Shown: positions 9,066 through 20,400, counted from the first letter of the stretch. The stretch is 64,000 nt of DNA from Pelagomonas calceolata (GCA_918797485.1 CAKKNE010000002.1:2322501-2386500); one strand, 5' to 3'. Notes: generated from the letters alone by a model not told the origin. Made by a program: numbers and translations.

Positions 9066-10960
9066 TGAGTTTTTTATTCTGGTATCTACGTTCTGCCGAA
9101 CCGCCGAGCGCCTCGGGCCCCTAAATGAACGAGCTCCCAATTCGCAATTCGCAGTCGATGGCTGCGCGAGCGCCCGAAGTAGTCCCCATGTACCAAGGTG
9201 CGAGATTATTCTGCTCCGGGCCCCATGTTTATACAATGAAGAGCCAAACCGAGCTAGCGTATATCGACATACTAGTAAATTTAAAGATACGCCTCGATAG
9301 CGTCAAAAGAATGACCCAAATTCAGAATACATCCTAGTCGTTCGCTGAGACCAAAGATTTCAGAGTAGCGGCCCGGGAACATACCCTCGCGCCTCCCGGA
9401 AGGCACCGCCCGCGACATTCGCGGATGAGCCTTACGGCTCGCCAATTTATACCAGCGATTGACGGCGCCTTCTACCGTCCAAATGGGACATTATATCAGC
9501 TCCAGCCCAGTTTTCATCCACAATCGACGGAACCGGAGCCGACGGCCCGCGCTCGGAGGGCGGGAAAAGAATTCTACTAGACAACTCTCGCGTTTATGTT
9601 CGTTTCCTTCCGTTTGTTAGTGGTAGAGTCCATCTAGGCCGATTGAACACGTACTCATCTATTTTAGGTGCTCCGTTAGAGCCGCGCGAAACGACGAATC
9701 CGCGAGCACGCGCTTATGCTAAGACGGCTCAGAACCTGGCCCCGCGAGTATCAGCGACGCCACCATCTAGATGGATCATAACGCCGTTGTTCTATTCACG
9801 ATCGACCGACTTGCCCGTTCTCCGCGGACGACGGTACGTACGCGGGGCACCGGAAAGGCCCCAGACCGGTGGTTTATAAAATAAATTTGCGTTTCAGGCG
9901 CTTTAGTAGTGGTAAGGGCCAGATAACCGGCCTGAGCGGGTACTACATTGCTCGAGACCCCACGATGCTCCGCGCGGCTCGGCCAACTCCCGAGCCCACG
10001 ATCTTGTTAATTTTGGCTTCAGGCTCAGACCTGCGACCATCAGCGCGTGTACCATCACCATGGACCATGATGCGATCATTTGTTCCATGAACGACGGACT
10101 TACGCGAGGTCCAGATAAAGATGTTCACGTCCCGAGCGTGGGCGGCCCAAAGTACCCTTCTCGTGGTGTAGATGTCATATACTTGTAATTGACTATCTTT
10201 GGGGTAGTATGGGGTCCGACGAGACCGCTACGGCGACTACTGGGGGCCCTCGGGTAATTGACGTTTTTACCGGGAACGGGGCGCCATCGGGTCCAAATTG
10301 TTTACTTTTTTCGGGGGTAGATCGGCTCTCTGACTCCCTCTCGGATAGGTCTGGGGTCGGGTAGTCGCCTACGCCGCATGCGGCGCCGCTTGGTGCTCCC
10401 CAGAGAGCTCTGGATCGAGATCTTGAGGACTTGGGCTCCGGCCCGACAGCTGGCTGAGGACCTGCACTGATATGTATCTACCGATGGATGCGCCCGCGCA
10501 TGCGGTGTAGGCGCTTGCGCGTGTAAAGTAACGACCTCGACCGACCTCCGAGAGGCCTCAGGACCACGAATCGACAGGATTCCACCGACGCGCCCGCCCT
10601 GGTGGCGTCGTCAATATCGCGACATCAAGAAATTAATTTTTTTGACCCCCAGTACGTGTCCTATTGATGTCTTTGGACCAGTAGCGAACCGAAGGATACT
10701 CAAACAAATGCATGGCGTTCACATCAAAAGCAACAAAACGGGTCCACCACAACTCTTGCATTTTGCTTTTCAAGTGCTTTTTGATCCCTATTTTTGCAAT
10801 TTACGTGTCCACTCGCGTCCCAGCAGCGGTGACACACCACAGCTTTCACGCCGGCGACGTGTGCCAGCACATGCAAAACTTCGACGCTACAGCCACACTC
10901 CAGCCTTTGCACTTTGGGTCCTCACACGCAGCCAAGGTCTCAGCTCACACAGCTCGCAGC
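9066..10960. other. Gene-poor, AT-richer stretch
   Basis: About 1.9 kb in which all frames are short and GC is visibly lower than in the coding surroundings. I see no terminal repeats, no transposase or reverse-transcriptase motif and no RNA-gene signature. A 30-codon frame at 10378-10470 (MRRRLVLPRELWIEILRTWA) looks faintly like an F-box start but is too short to call. The stretch could be decayed mobile DNA, an unrecognised non-coding RNA locus or long untranslated sequence. Confidence 0.5.
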
Positions 10961-11461
10961 ATGACGACTACCCCACGGCTGCGACTATGGGGAGGACTGC
11001 TGCTCCTCGCAGCGACGAGCGAATCCTTCCAGCGCACGCCGCCGTCGCGTGCGCACACGCGCTTGCACGCATCCACGACGCTGCCGGAGCTGCTCGAGGC
11101 GCTCAAGCCCTATGCGCCGGTACGCTGCATCGTCGTGCTTCCCGGCGCCGGCGCGATACTGGAGTCGGCGGTTGACGCATCGCGGTGGACGATGTCGGAA
11201 AGCACGACCCCGACGGGCAAGACGCTTCTCACGTGCAAAATCGCGGACGGTGGTGACTCGCCGCCGCCCTTTGAACTCCACCTCGACGTCGATCGGGCGA
11301 AGAAGGCGACGCTCGGCGTGTCGCCCAAGACGGGCGGGCCGATCGTTCGCGTGATGGACGGAGATGGAGCCGGTCTCGTCACGTTGCTCCCGACGGGCGA
11401 TTCCTTCGTCGACGACGTCGTCGGCAAACTCGGCGAGGAAGTGGACCTCGTGCGAAGGTAA
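10961..11461 (+). CDS. Small plastid-targeted protein of unknown function
   Basis: A 166-residue protein from the ATG at 10961. The frame is open further upstream to 10712, but that part looks like untranslated sequence. The N-terminus reads MTTTPRLRLWGGLLLLAATS-ESFQRTPPS: a signal peptide followed by an ESF-type site and an Arg/Thr/Ser-rich segment, as in plastid precursors of red-plastid algae. The mature part (about 120 residues) has alternating strands (CIVVLPGAGAILES, TLLTCKIADGG, FELHLDVDRAKKATLGV, GLVTLLPTGDSFVDDV) and looks like one small beta-rich domain. No family recognised. Confidence 0.65.
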   Translation: MTTTPRLRLWGGLLLLAATSESFQRTPPSRAHTRLHASTTLPELLEALKPYAPVRCIVVLPGAGAILESAVDASRWTMSESTTPTGKTLLTCKIADGGDSPPPFELHLDVDRAKKATLGVSPKTGGPIVRVMDGDGAGLVTLLPTGDSFVDDVVGKLGEEVDLVRR

Positions 11462-11481
11462 CTACGATAGATACAAAATTA

Positions 11482-11895
11482 CTAGAGGGGGCTTGCCCGG
11501 CGGTCCTCGTCGGACGAGGTCCCCCCGGAGTCGTCGCCGATCACCACGACGACGCCGTCGTCGGCGGAGGAGAGAGCGCGGCGGCGCCGCCTCTTGCGCG
11601 GTCGCCCGGGCGACCGCGGCGGCGGCGCGGGCGCCCGCTCGGCGATCTCCCACGACCGGAGGCCGCGCCGCGGCGTCGGCGCCTCCGAGCGGCGCGCGTC
11701 CGGGGTCAGGTCGCCGTCCTCGTCGATCTCGCCGTCCTCGAGGTCCAGGGCGATACTCAGCTTTGGAGGGGTGACGGGCCGCGGCGTCGACTCGGCGCTC
11801 GGCGGCGTCGCCGGTTCGCCGTAGTAGAACAGTGTGGTCTTGGCGTAGATCTCGCGCAGCGACAGCTCCAGCAGCGCTTGCTCGCGGTCGGCCAT
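11482..11895 (-). CDS. Small charged, probably nuclear protein
   Basis: A 137-residue frame: a short helical N-terminus (MADREQALLELSLREIYAKT), then an acidic segment (DLEDGEIDEDGDL), a basic nuclear-localisation-like cluster (RPRKRRRRRA) and an acidic Ser-rich end (DDSGGTSSDEDRR). Most of it is predicted to be disordered. Its stop lies 21 bp from the stop of the convergent plastid-protein gene. It starts head to head with the aldo/keto reductase gene. No family recognised. Confidence 0.55.
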   Translation of the reverse strand: MADREQALLELSLREIYAKTTLFYYGEPATPPSAESTPRPVTPPKLSIALDLEDGEIDEDGDLTPDARRSEAPTPRRGLRSWEIAERAPAPPPRSPGRPRKRRRRRALSSADDGVVVVIGDDSGGTSSDEDRRASPL

Positions 11896-12307
11896 GGTTG
11901 TAGCCGCCCGCGCGGGGCGCGGCCGATCGCGGTCGCTACAGCAGCAGCCCGCGTGCGCGCCCGCGCGCCGAAGGCGCTCCGCTGAAGCTGAACGAAGAGT
12001 GAGCTCTCAGTCGCCCACAGCTTGCCAGTGGCAACCCGTTGCCGGCGCCCCAGCCGGGCGGCAGCGGTGCACACAGGCGCAACGCCAGAAACAGGAGGGC
12101 GTGTACGACGCCCAACAATACGAATTCAGCCGGAGACCCGCGATAATCGTGCTGGGACGGGTTTTTTTCCGCCCGACTGCAAACGCACAAGACCACTCGC
12201 ACCGAGTCGAACCCGTTGCGCGTTTCAAACCGGACCCTAAGTGCTTTTTGACCTCTGCGAGCAGTCATCAGCATAGCAGTGCCATAAGCGCAGGCACACG
12301 AATCACG

Positions 12308-13456
12308 ATGCTCCTGCTGCTTGCAGTATCGGCATGCGCCCTGCGCGCGCCGCCGCGGCACGCCATCTCAATGTCAGCAGGCACGCCCATAAGGAGGAGG
12401 CAGCTGGGCACCTCTGATCTGGTCGTGAGCGACGTGTGCCTCGGCACGATGACCTGGGGCAAGCAGAACACGCTGGAGGAGGGCGTGCAGCAATTAGACT
12501 GCGCCTTCGACGAGTACGGCCTGAATTTTTTGGACACCGCCGAGATGTACCCGGTGCCGACCGAGGCGGAGACGCAGGGAAAGACGGACGAGACGATCGG
12601 CGCCTGGCTCAAGAAGCGCGGGCGGCGGGACGACGTCGTCTTGGCCTCGAAGATCTGCGGCGCGTCGGAGCGCATCACGTGGGTCCGCGGCGACGGGCGC
12701 GGGACGCGCGTGACGGAGGCGGACATCGTCGAGGGCGTCGAGGGCTCGCTGCGCCGCCTGGGCACGGACTACATTGATCTCCTCCAAATCCACTGGCCCG
12801 ACCGCTACGTGCCTTTATTCGGGAGCGGCACGTACGACGCCTCCCAAGAGCGCGAGGCGGTGCCGTTCGTCGAGCAGCTGCAAGCGCTCAAGAAACTGGT
12901 GGACCAGGGCAAGGTGCGCCACATCGGCGTGTCGAACGAGACGCCCTACGGCGTCTGCCGCTTCATCCAGGAGCACGAGCGGGACGCGAGCCTGCCGCGG
13001 ATCTGCTCGATCCAGAACTCGTACTCCCTACTCGTGCGGTCCGACTTCGAGAGCGGCCTCACGGAGACGTGCGCCCAGACCGACGTCGGGCTCCTCGCGT
13101 ACAGCCCGCTCGCGGGCGGCATCCTCTCGGGCAAGTACAGCGGCAGCAAGGCGCCGGCGGGCGCGCGCCTGAACCTGTTCCCGGGCTTCATGGACCGCTA
13201 CTCGCAGTCGCTCGCGAAGGAGGCCGTCGTCGAGTACGAGCGCGTCGCCGCCGCGTACGACGTGACGCCCGCGCAGCTCGCCCTGAAGTGGTGCTACAGC
13301 CGGCCGCACGTCGCGTCGACGATCATCGGCGCGACGTCCATGGACCAGCTGCGCGAGAACATCGACGCCTTCTTCCTCGACGACCTGCCCGAGGGCTGCC
13401 TCGACGCCGTCGCCGACGTGTACTCGCGCTACCGCGACCCGAGCAAGACGTCGTAG
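12308..13456 (+). CDS. Aldo/keto reductase (Tas/YajO-like), probably plastid-targeted
   Basis: A 382-residue NADPH-dependent oxidoreductase of the aldo/keto reductase superfamily. The catalytic tetrad is complete: D76 and Y81 in FLDTAEMYPVP, K115 in LASKICG and H162 in LLQIHWPD. Downstream motifs also fit: HIGVSNET, SIQNSYSLL, LLAYSPLAGGILSGKY and the cofactor-binding STIIGATSMDQLREN. The substitution pattern and the long loop after the Lys resemble bacterial Tas-type enzymes. The start at 12308 gives a short signal-like leader (MLLLLAVSACALRAPPRHA), consistent with plastid targeting. The frame is open upstream but that part is not protein-like. Substrate unknown. Confidence 0.9.
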   Translation: MLLLLAVSACALRAPPRHAISMSAGTPIRRRQLGTSDLVVSDVCLGTMTWGKQNTLEEGVQQLDCAFDEYGLNFLDTAEMYPVPTEAETQGKTDETIGAWLKKRGRRDDVVLASKICGASERITWVRGDGRGTRVTEADIVEGVEGSLRRLGTDYIDLLQIHWPDRYVPLFGSGTYDASQEREAVPFVEQLQALKKLVDQGKVRHIGVSNETPYGVCRFIQEHERDASLPRICSIQNSYSLLVRSDFESGLTETCAQTDVGLLAYSPLAGGILSGKYSGSKAPAGARLNLFPGFMDRYSQSLAKEAVVEYERVAAAYDVTPAQLALKWCYSRPHVASTIIGATSMDQLRENIDAFFLDDLPEGCLDAVADVYSRYRDPSKTS

Positions 13457-13469
13457 TAGTTTCGCGCTT

Positions 13470-13571
13470 AACTTGTTGTTGGTCTTTTTGGATCGCCCGG
13501 CGGCGTCATGGCGGGCGTTGAACTTGTTGTTGGTCTTTTGATCGCCCGGCGGCGTCATGGCGGGCGAGATG
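13470..13571. repeat. Tandem 51-bp duplication in the 3' flank
   Basis: A unit beginning AACTTGTTGTTGGTC and containing the short inverted repeat GCCCGGCGG..ATGGCGGGC occurs twice head to tail (13470-13520 and 13521-about 13570), just after the aldo/keto reductase stop. The rest of the spacer to 13905 holds no gene. It has two related copies of an ACACGCGGCGATATCGC-like phrase near 13780 and 13823. Confidence 0.75.
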
Positions 13572-13905
13572 GCCGGGCGTTGACCTAACTGCGCGATTTT
13601 TGCCCTGAGCGATTCGGTGCAAGGGTCACGGCCCTCCCGGATCACTCGGGAGGCCATTTGCAGACGTGCGCCGAGGCATGCAGAAAGGGAGTGATGCGGC
13701 GTGGTAAAGCCAAAGCCGCTGTCCTTGTCACAGGATAAGTAAAACTGGCACTTGACAGTTGGCACATTTGAGGCCACACACGCGGCGATATCGCAGCCCA
13801 TCTGCCAGCTATCGTTGAGCCACACACGCGGCGTATATCGCTGGTGGATCCAGAGGCTGCTAAGGCCCATTTTTACCGCATCATAACACGCGCAGCGGCC
13901 GAAAG

Positions 13906-15996
13906 ATGCGCCGGGTCGTGGCGCTGAGCCTCATCGCTGCAGCAGCGGTGGCGCTTGCGCCGTCGCCGCTGCGCATCCGCGACCGGCTCGCCGCGGGCGT
14001 CCGACGGCCCGCCGCGAAGGACTACTACGCCTTTCGACGGGAAAACGACGAGACGGTGCTCGACCGGACGGACGAGGAGACCGAGGTCGAGGCCGACGAC
14101 GCCGAGGCGCCGCTCGTCAGGGGGCAGTCGCTCTACCACGAGCGGCACAAGAAAGAAATCGAGGACGGGATCCTCTCGCACCTGACGGAATTGGGCTTGA
14201 CGCTCAAGGAGGCCGCCGAGGCGCTCATGGGCGGCCACGACGACGACGTCGTGGCCTTCAGCGAGACGGGCGAGTACCGCGACCTCCAGAAGCACGCGCG
14301 GGCCATGGAGCAGGAGCACCTGCGGGAGCTCCTCGAGGACCCGCAGCGCTTCAAGGCCATGTCGCTGGAGGCCAAACACTGCGGCGTCTTCCTGGACTGG
14401 ACGCGGCAGAAGGTCTCCGAGGGAACGATGGCCAAGCTCTTCGAGCTGGCGCGGACCATGGACGTGCCCGCGAAGATCAAGCAGATGCAGAACGGGGAGC
14501 GCATCAACACGTCCGAGCGCCGCGCCGTGCTCCACACGGCGCTGCGGGCGCGGCGCGGCGACGCGCACCACGACGTCTCCGAGAACGTCGCGCGGTACAC
14601 GTCGATGTTGGAAGAGGCCGTGCCCATCGACGACGCCATCAAGGCTTCGTGTGATGTGCGGGACCGCCTGCTGGCCTTCGTCGACGACGTGCGGAACGGG
14701 CGGGTCCGGTCCGTCCGCGGCGAGCCCTTCGAGTCTGTGGTGGTGGTCGGCATCGGCGGGTCGTACCTGGGCCCGGAGTTCGTGACGCAGGCGACGGCGG
14801 GCGAGAAGGCGCCGGCGGAGGACGGGCGGCGCGTCGACGTGCGCTTCGTCGCGAACGTCGACCCCGTGGCGTTCGACGTCGCGACGGAGGGCCTCGACGC
14901 GACGAAGACCTTGGCGATCGTCGTGTCCAAGTCCTGGACGACGGCGGAGACGCTGCGCAACGCCCAGAAGGTGCGCCGGTGGATCGTCGACGGGTGCGTC
15001 GAGAAGGACGCGCGGCTGTCCGAGCCGCAGATCGTGCGCGCGCACTTCGTGGCCTGCGCGTCGCGCACGGCGTCGGCCGAGGTCGAGGCCTGGGGCGTCG
15101 ACAGCGACGCGCGCCTTTTTGAATTTTGGAACTGGGTCGGCGGCCGCTACTCGTCGACGTCGTCGGCGGGCGTGCTGCCGCTGGCGCTCGCGCGCGGGTC
15201 GACGGCGGCGCGCGCCTTCCTGGACGGCGCGCGGGCCATGGACGAGCACTTCTTCGCCGAGCCCCTCGAGACGAACGTGCCCGTGGTCATGGCGCTCCTG
15301 GGCATCTGGAACGTGAACTTTCTCGGGCTCGGCGCGCGCGCCGTCGTGCCGTACTCGGAAGCTTTAGCGCGCTTCGCCGCCCACGTCCAGCAGCTCGAGA
15401 TGGAGTCGCACGGCAAGTCCGTGACCATCGACGGGCGGCCGCTGGACTTCGTCACGGGCGAGATCGTCATCGGCGAGCCCGGGACGAACGCGCAACACTC
15501 CTTTTTCCAGTTGCTCCACCAGGGCCAGGCCGTGCCGACGGACTTCATCGGCTTCCTGCGGCCGGACGACGCCACGTCGGACCTCGCGGGCCACGACGAG
15601 CTCATGTCTAACTTTTTCGCCCAGCCCGACGCGCTCGCCGTCGGCCGCGCCTTCGAGGACGTGCTCGGCGACGCCATGGGCGCGGACGGCGGCGACCTCG
15701 AGAACTGCCCGCACCGGACGCTGTCGGGCGACCGGCCGTCGCTGACGCTGCTGCTCGACAAGCTCGACGCGTTCCACGTCGGCGCGCTGCTCAGCCTCTA
15801 CGAGCACCGCTGCGCCGTCCAGGGCTTCGTCTGGGACATCAACTCCTTCGACCAGTGGGGCGTGCAGCTGGGCAAGGACCTCGCGGGCGACGTGCGCGCG
15901 AACATCCGCGGCGAGGCCGGCGCGCCGCGGATGAACCCGTCGACGGCCGCGCTGCTCGAGAGGTATCGGGTCGCGACGCGGGCCGCGCCGCCGTAA
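13906..15996 (+). CDS. Glucose-6-phosphate isomerase, plastid-type precursor
   Basis: A 696-residue phosphoglucose isomerase, interconverting glucose-6-phosphate and fructose-6-phosphate. Seen motifs: VVVGIGGSYLGPEF (about 279-292), VVSKSWTTAET, the phosphate-binding GGRYSSTSSAG, QLEMESHGKSV, GEPGTNAQHSFFQLLHQG (about 523-540) and the C-terminal signature FDQWGVQLGK (about 648-657), in which the usual GVE reads GVQ. The first 20 residues (MRRVVALSLIAAAAVALAPS) are a signal peptide followed by a basic segment, so a plastid location is likely. It is longer than typical enzymes (about 550) mainly through the leader and an acidic N-terminal extension of about 100 residues. Single exon. Confidence 0.95.
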   Translation: MRRVVALSLIAAAAVALAPSPLRIRDRLAAGVRRPAAKDYYAFRRENDETVLDRTDEETEVEADDAEAPLVRGQSLYHERHKKEIEDGILSHLTELGLTLKEAAEALMGGHDDDVVAFSETGEYRDLQKHARAMEQEHLRELLEDPQRFKAMSLEAKHCGVFLDWTRQKVSEGTMAKLFELARTMDVPAKIKQMQNGERINTSERRAVLHTALRARRGDAHHDVSENVARYTSMLEEAVPIDDAIKASCDVRDRLLAFVDDVRNGRVRSVRGEPFESVVVVGIGGSYLGPEFVTQATAGEKAPAEDGRRVDVRFVANVDPVAFDVATEGLDATKTLAIVVSKSWTTAETLRNAQKVRRWIVDGCVEKDARLSEPQIVRAHFVACASRTASAEVEAWGVDSDARLFEFWNWVGGRYSSTSSAGVLPLALARGSTAARAFLDGARAMDEHFFAEPLETNVPVVMALLGIWNVNFLGLGARAVVPYSEALARFAAHVQQLEMESHGKSVTIDGRPLDFVTGEIVIGEPGTNAQHSFFQLLHQGQAVPTDFIGFLRPDDATSDLAGHDELMSNFFAQPDALAVGRAFEDVLGDAMGADGGDLENCPHRTLSGDRPSLTLLLDKLDAFHVGALLSLYEHRCAVQGFVWDINSFDQWGVQLGKDLAGDVRANIRGEAGAPRMNPSTAALLERYRVATRAAPP

Positions 15997-15999
15997 TTT

Positions 16000-16138
16000 G
16001 CCACGGAAATCTAGTTGCCCCTACTAGCTGCGAACTCCTTATGAGCGCTGGGGAAGAGAGAACTAGCCACGGAAGTCTAGTTGCCCCTAGGGAAGGCCGG
16101 CTCGACTGCGAACTCCTTATGAGCGCTGGGGGAGAGAA
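16000..16138. repeat. Imperfect direct repeat at the end of the duplicated block
   Basis: GCCACGGAA.TCTAGTTGCC followed by CTGCGAACTCCTTATGAGCG occurs at 16000-16060 and again at 16066-16138, the second copy with a short insertion. A third copy of the latter part, inverted, is at 52931-52984, so this sequence marks one end of the duplicated block described at 51-53 kb. Confidence 0.7.
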
Positions 16139-17195
16139 GGAAACGACACGCGGGGTATCGCGCCGCGCGACGACGTCGTAGGCCGCGGCGGCCTGCGCGG
16201 GAACGAGGTTCGGTCTCGGACGGTCGATGGAGGCGGACGCCGGAGTCGCGCTGCTTGCGGCGACGCGTAGGTGCCGTTCTTCTTGTGGGACTTGTCGGTC
16301 GACGCGTTCTCGCTCGTCACCGAGAACGTGTAGAGCTGGTTGCCGTTGTCGTCCGTCACGAGAAATCCATTGGCGCGCGCCTTGAGCACGCCGAAGCCGA
16401 GCGCGGTGAGCCCGCCGCCGTTCCCGCTGACGCGAGCGTGCTGCGCGCGCGAAGCAGCGGACGCCGAAAAAAGTACGCGACGAGCCGCGAGCCCGCCTGC
16501 AACGAGCCGCTCGAGCCCGCGCGCGAGCGGTAGGCCGGACTCGTGGCCACGGCGTGGCAGTAGACCGCGGTGTCTCTCCTGTGTTGAAAAGCGTAAATAG
16601 AGGCCGTCGCTGGGGCGAACGGGTCCCGACGCCGACGCGCTCACCACTCGAAGGAGATCACCGCGAGGACCTGCGCGAATCACGAAGTCACTTCCGCAGT
16701 CGATCATGGCTGCGCCGGGACCGCACGCCCAGGACGTCACTTTCGAGGCTCGCCTCCCAGAGCTGCGCGCGGGGGGCGCGGTCGACGGCGTCGCGCGCGA
16801 AGCGAATTTTCGGGCGCGCGCGCGCGCGCGCGCGCACTCTCGCAACGGCCACGTGCTGCGCGGCGCGCGGGCTCTCGCGGGGCGGGCGGGCGCCTTACCT
16901 CGGCGAAGGCGCCGCCCGCGCGCGACGTGACGACGTTAATCCAGTGGTCTTCGGCGTGGCCCGCGAACGCCTGCGCGGGGGGCGTGAGGCGGCGGCGCGG
17001 TCGCGTCGGGTCCCGCGCGGGGCGGCGGGGCGAAATTGCGGGCCGCGCGGGCCAAACGCGGCGGCGCACGTCGGTCAGGATGTCGGCCATGCCCCAGGCC
17101 CGGCCTTCGCTGCTGGGCCCCCGCTCCACCCGGAAGGTGCAGCCGGTCCAGTCGTCGCGCGCCTCGTTCTTGTGGTTGTTCTCGTCCGTCGCCAT
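16117..17195 (-). CDS. Unknown multi-exon gene in the duplicated block
   Basis: It starts MATDENNHKNEARDDWTGC at 17195. A protein-like path needs several introns: exon 1 ends ...GMADILTD, an exon AFAGHAEDHWINVVTSRAGG...FAE is bounded by CGCAG and GTAAGG, then VLAVISFEW is spliced to RDTAVYCHAVATSPAYRS across a GTGAGC..CACAG intron, and a later segment reads LTALGFGVLKARANGFLVTD..LYTFSV. The 3' end contains AYDVVARR-like sequence reminiscent of an AP2-domain helix, but this is weak. Exon limits beyond the first four are uncertain. The first 30 codons are duplicated at 51781. No function can be assigned. Confidence 0.45.
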
Positions 17196-17400
17196 GGTCC
17201 TCTGCGCCGCGCTTGCGCCGTAGACGGCCGCCGCCCCAGATCGTTCTGCGCTCTGCGATTTTTTTGATTCGCAAAGGGGCCTTGCGCCCCCCGGCCGGGT
17301 CCGCGGCCCCCGCGCGGCGCGGGAGGGCTCGGGGGCCTTGGGGGAGGCAATCCTACGGAGTTCCTAGTCGCTGAAGGCGTCGGGGACCCGTCAACGCGCG
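17094..17400 (-). repeat. Copy A of an inverted segmental duplication
   Basis: About 305 bp covering the 5' flank and first exon of the MATDENN gene. It matches 51574-51882 on the opposite strand almost base for base, including the run of seven T's/A's and the GC-rich leader. The two copies are 34 kb apart and inverted. Similarity stops abruptly after the codons for GRAW. Confidence 0.85.
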
Positions 17401-17442
17401 TCGCGCGGCCGGAGACAAAATGCCCCTACTACTTAACAAGCT

Positions 17443-20400
17443 TCACCGAAACGCTTCCCGCGCTACTGAACGCTTCCTCGCCGAGTCGAGCTTCCGATTT
17501 GTCGCCGCGAGCGCATCACGCGACGCGGCCAAGCGTGCCCGGGACGTTGCGAGTCGGTCGTCACCCGTCGTTCGCGCACGCGATGGTCCGCACCGCGATT
17601 TCTTGGAGGATGTCGGCGGTGGTGGCGGCGGGGCGTCATCAACGCGAGGCGACGGTGCCCGGGGCGAGGTCGGCTCGCGACCTCGGCGGCGCACGTCGAG
17701 GCCGTAGAACTCGCCGTCCGGCGGCGGCAGCCAGGTACAGAAGCACCGCCGCCACTTGTAGGCGCGGATCACTCGCGGCATGAGATCGCCTGCCGCGTCG
17801 GCGAGCGCCGCCTCCGCCGCGACCGGATCACTTGCACGCTCGATGCGCATACACAGCTCGACGAGAGCCGGCGTCAGCACCAGGCCGCTCTCCCCGCACA
17901 ACAAGCGTTCGAACGCGGCCATGCGCCGCAGCTCGGCGGCCGCCGCCACCTCCGGCCACCGAGAGTCGGAGGGTATGTCCGTCAACGCTTGGGACGCGGT
18001 CTCGTCATCACCCGCCTCGCAGGCCGCTCGCAGCCGCCGCCGCGCCTGGAGCGCGCTCTCGACCCTCGCATACGCGGCGCGGGCCTCCCGCACGCCACCC
18101 AGGCCCACGGCCTCCGCCGCGTCCAGCAAAGCGGGAACGTCCTCTCCGGCCCGGAGCGGGTCGGCAACGAAGGCATCCAGGTCCCGCGCGAGCCGCTCCT
18201 CCCGGTGAACACGGTCGAGGTCGTCCGCGGCGGCGCGTATCGGGGGGAGGTTCCCGAGGCCCAAGGCCTGCGCTTCCCTGAGCCTCGCCTGCAGCGCCTT
18301 TGCGTCCCTCCGAGCGTGCGCCGCTTCTACCGCTTCGAGGGCGGCGCCGTTCCGGCGCAGCACCGCGCACCGCGCGGCGACCGTCTCTACGAGGTCCCTA
18401 ATAGCGCGCTGCGCCGGCCGGCGCCGGCGCCACGGCAGCAGGGCCGTTTCCAAATCCCGAAGCGCCGCCGCGTCGACCGGTCGACCGGCATCGCGACCGT
18501 AGGCCGCTTTGAGCGCGGAAATACGCTCGCGCTGCCCCCGAAGCGCGCGGCGACACGAGGCGCCGCGCGCCCACCGATTCAAAATCGAGGCGGCGGACCG
18601 CGCAACCCGGGCCCGCTTCGCCCGTTCCAGGGCGGACCGCCGCCGCCGCCGCGCCGCGCCGAAGCGCGCCCGGAACGCCCGCCAGGCCGCCTGGATGAGC
18701 TTCGCGAAGCGGCCCAGCCGCTGGGCGCGGAGCCGCTCGAGCGCGCCACGCGCGCGGCCGTCCTTGATGAACACTTTTGTGCGGCCCACGCAGACGTCGA
18801 ACGGCCCGTCGAAGAGGCCCTTCACGGCCGGCGCCGCGAGGACGCGCTCGCACGTCTCCTGCGGCGAGCCGATCGCGTTGCCGACGAGCACCGCGTAGCG
18901 CTTCGCGAAGGAGGCGTGGGTCTCGCGGTGCGCGTAGCCGGCCCGCCGGATGCGGATCGCCTCGAAGAGGCCCGAGTAGCGCAGCTGCTCGAGGCAGAGC
19001 GGCGCGTCGAAGGCGTCCGGCTGCTTCAGCGCGTTCGACTTGATGCACCGAATGAAGTGGGGCTGCGTCTTTTCCAGGACGCGCGTTAGGCCCGCGAGCT
19101 GCTTCCGGAAGGCCGAGCCCAGCGTCTTCGTCCGCGCGTCGTCCGCGAAGAACGACGCCACGAGGCGATTTCCCGTCGCGCCCAACGTTTTCAGCGTCGT
19201 CGAGAGCTTGTCGCGATTCTTGGCCACGAAGCCCCGCGTTTCGTAGGCCACCGCGCCGGCGAAGTGCCGCACGGCGAACTGCGCGCCGTCCGGGCCCCGC
19301 GCCTCGAAGTGCGGGTTCTTCCGCGCGAACGTCGCGGCGCACTTGGCGCCGAAGCGGTCGTCCCGCGCGCCCTCGCCGCCCTGGCACTCGTCGTCGAGCA
19401 GCGAGAAGAGGTTGACGGGCCGGCCGTCGAAGAGGGCCACGCACCGGGCGTTGTCCTCGAACTGGACGTGGGCGAACGGGACGCCCTCCTCCTCGTAGGT
19501 CCGGAGCTCCTCGCCGAAGACGCACGCGTCGAAGAACAGCTGCAGCTTCTCGTTCGCGTAGTTGATGCAGAGCTGCTCGAACGAGTTGTGGCGGAAGACC
19601 TCGAAGCCGAAGATGTCCAGGACCCCGATGCTGCTGCTCGTCGGCGAGTCGCCTCGGCGGAGCGACTCGTTGACGCGCCGGACGAGGTAGTCGAAGAGGC
19701 CCCCGTACAACGCCTTGGCGAGGGCGTCCCGCGCCGAGCGCGCCTGCTTCGTCGTGAGGCGCAGCGTGACGATGGAGCCCCGGCCCATGCGCTCCGTCCG
19801 CGTCGTCACGGCCGTTTCGACTTCGGTCGCGTCGAGGCCCAAGAGAGGCGCGCACCGCCCGATCGACGTCTCAGCGTTCACGCACCTCGCGTCGTCGCCG
19901 TCGAACTCGGCGCAGCCCAGGTGAAGGACGGCCGCGACGATGTCCAGGACGTCTTGCCGGTCCGTCACGCCGAGGGCGTCGAGGGCCCGCAGCTGCGTCG
20001 CGAACTCTTGGGCGTCATCTATACCATCAATACGCAGACAGCCGCCCCGCGCGAGGTACGGGAACTCGCGCGCCTCGCCTTCGATATCGCTCAGGACCTG
20101 GTACAGCGCGTGGTACGTCCGTTCCCCGGGCCCGCACCCGACGACCCGCGACTTCTCCAGCAGGTACGTGTCGATGGCGCACCCGGCCACGCGGCGGTTG
20201 GCGTCGAACGCCACGGTCATCCACTTGCCGAAGCGGCTCGAGTTGTCGTTCCGGAGCGTCTTCGCGTTACCGTAGGCTTCGAGGACCGGGTTCGACTCGA
20301 GGATGCGCCGCGCGACGTCGTCCTGGGCCCCGCCGGCGACGCGCGCTAGATAAGAGAGGATGATTTTTGTGGTCTCCGTCTTGCCGGCGCCGCTCTCGCC

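Noticed and set aside
10378-10470. Short F-box-like peptide MRRRLVLPRELWIEILRTWA in the gene-poor stretch
   Set aside because: Only 30 codons with a stop and no acceptor/donor that would extend it; noted in the regional entry only.
16000-16138. CRISPR-like direct repeats
   Set aside because: There are only two imperfect copies, no regular spacers and no cas genes in a eukaryotic context; they are the end of a duplicated block.
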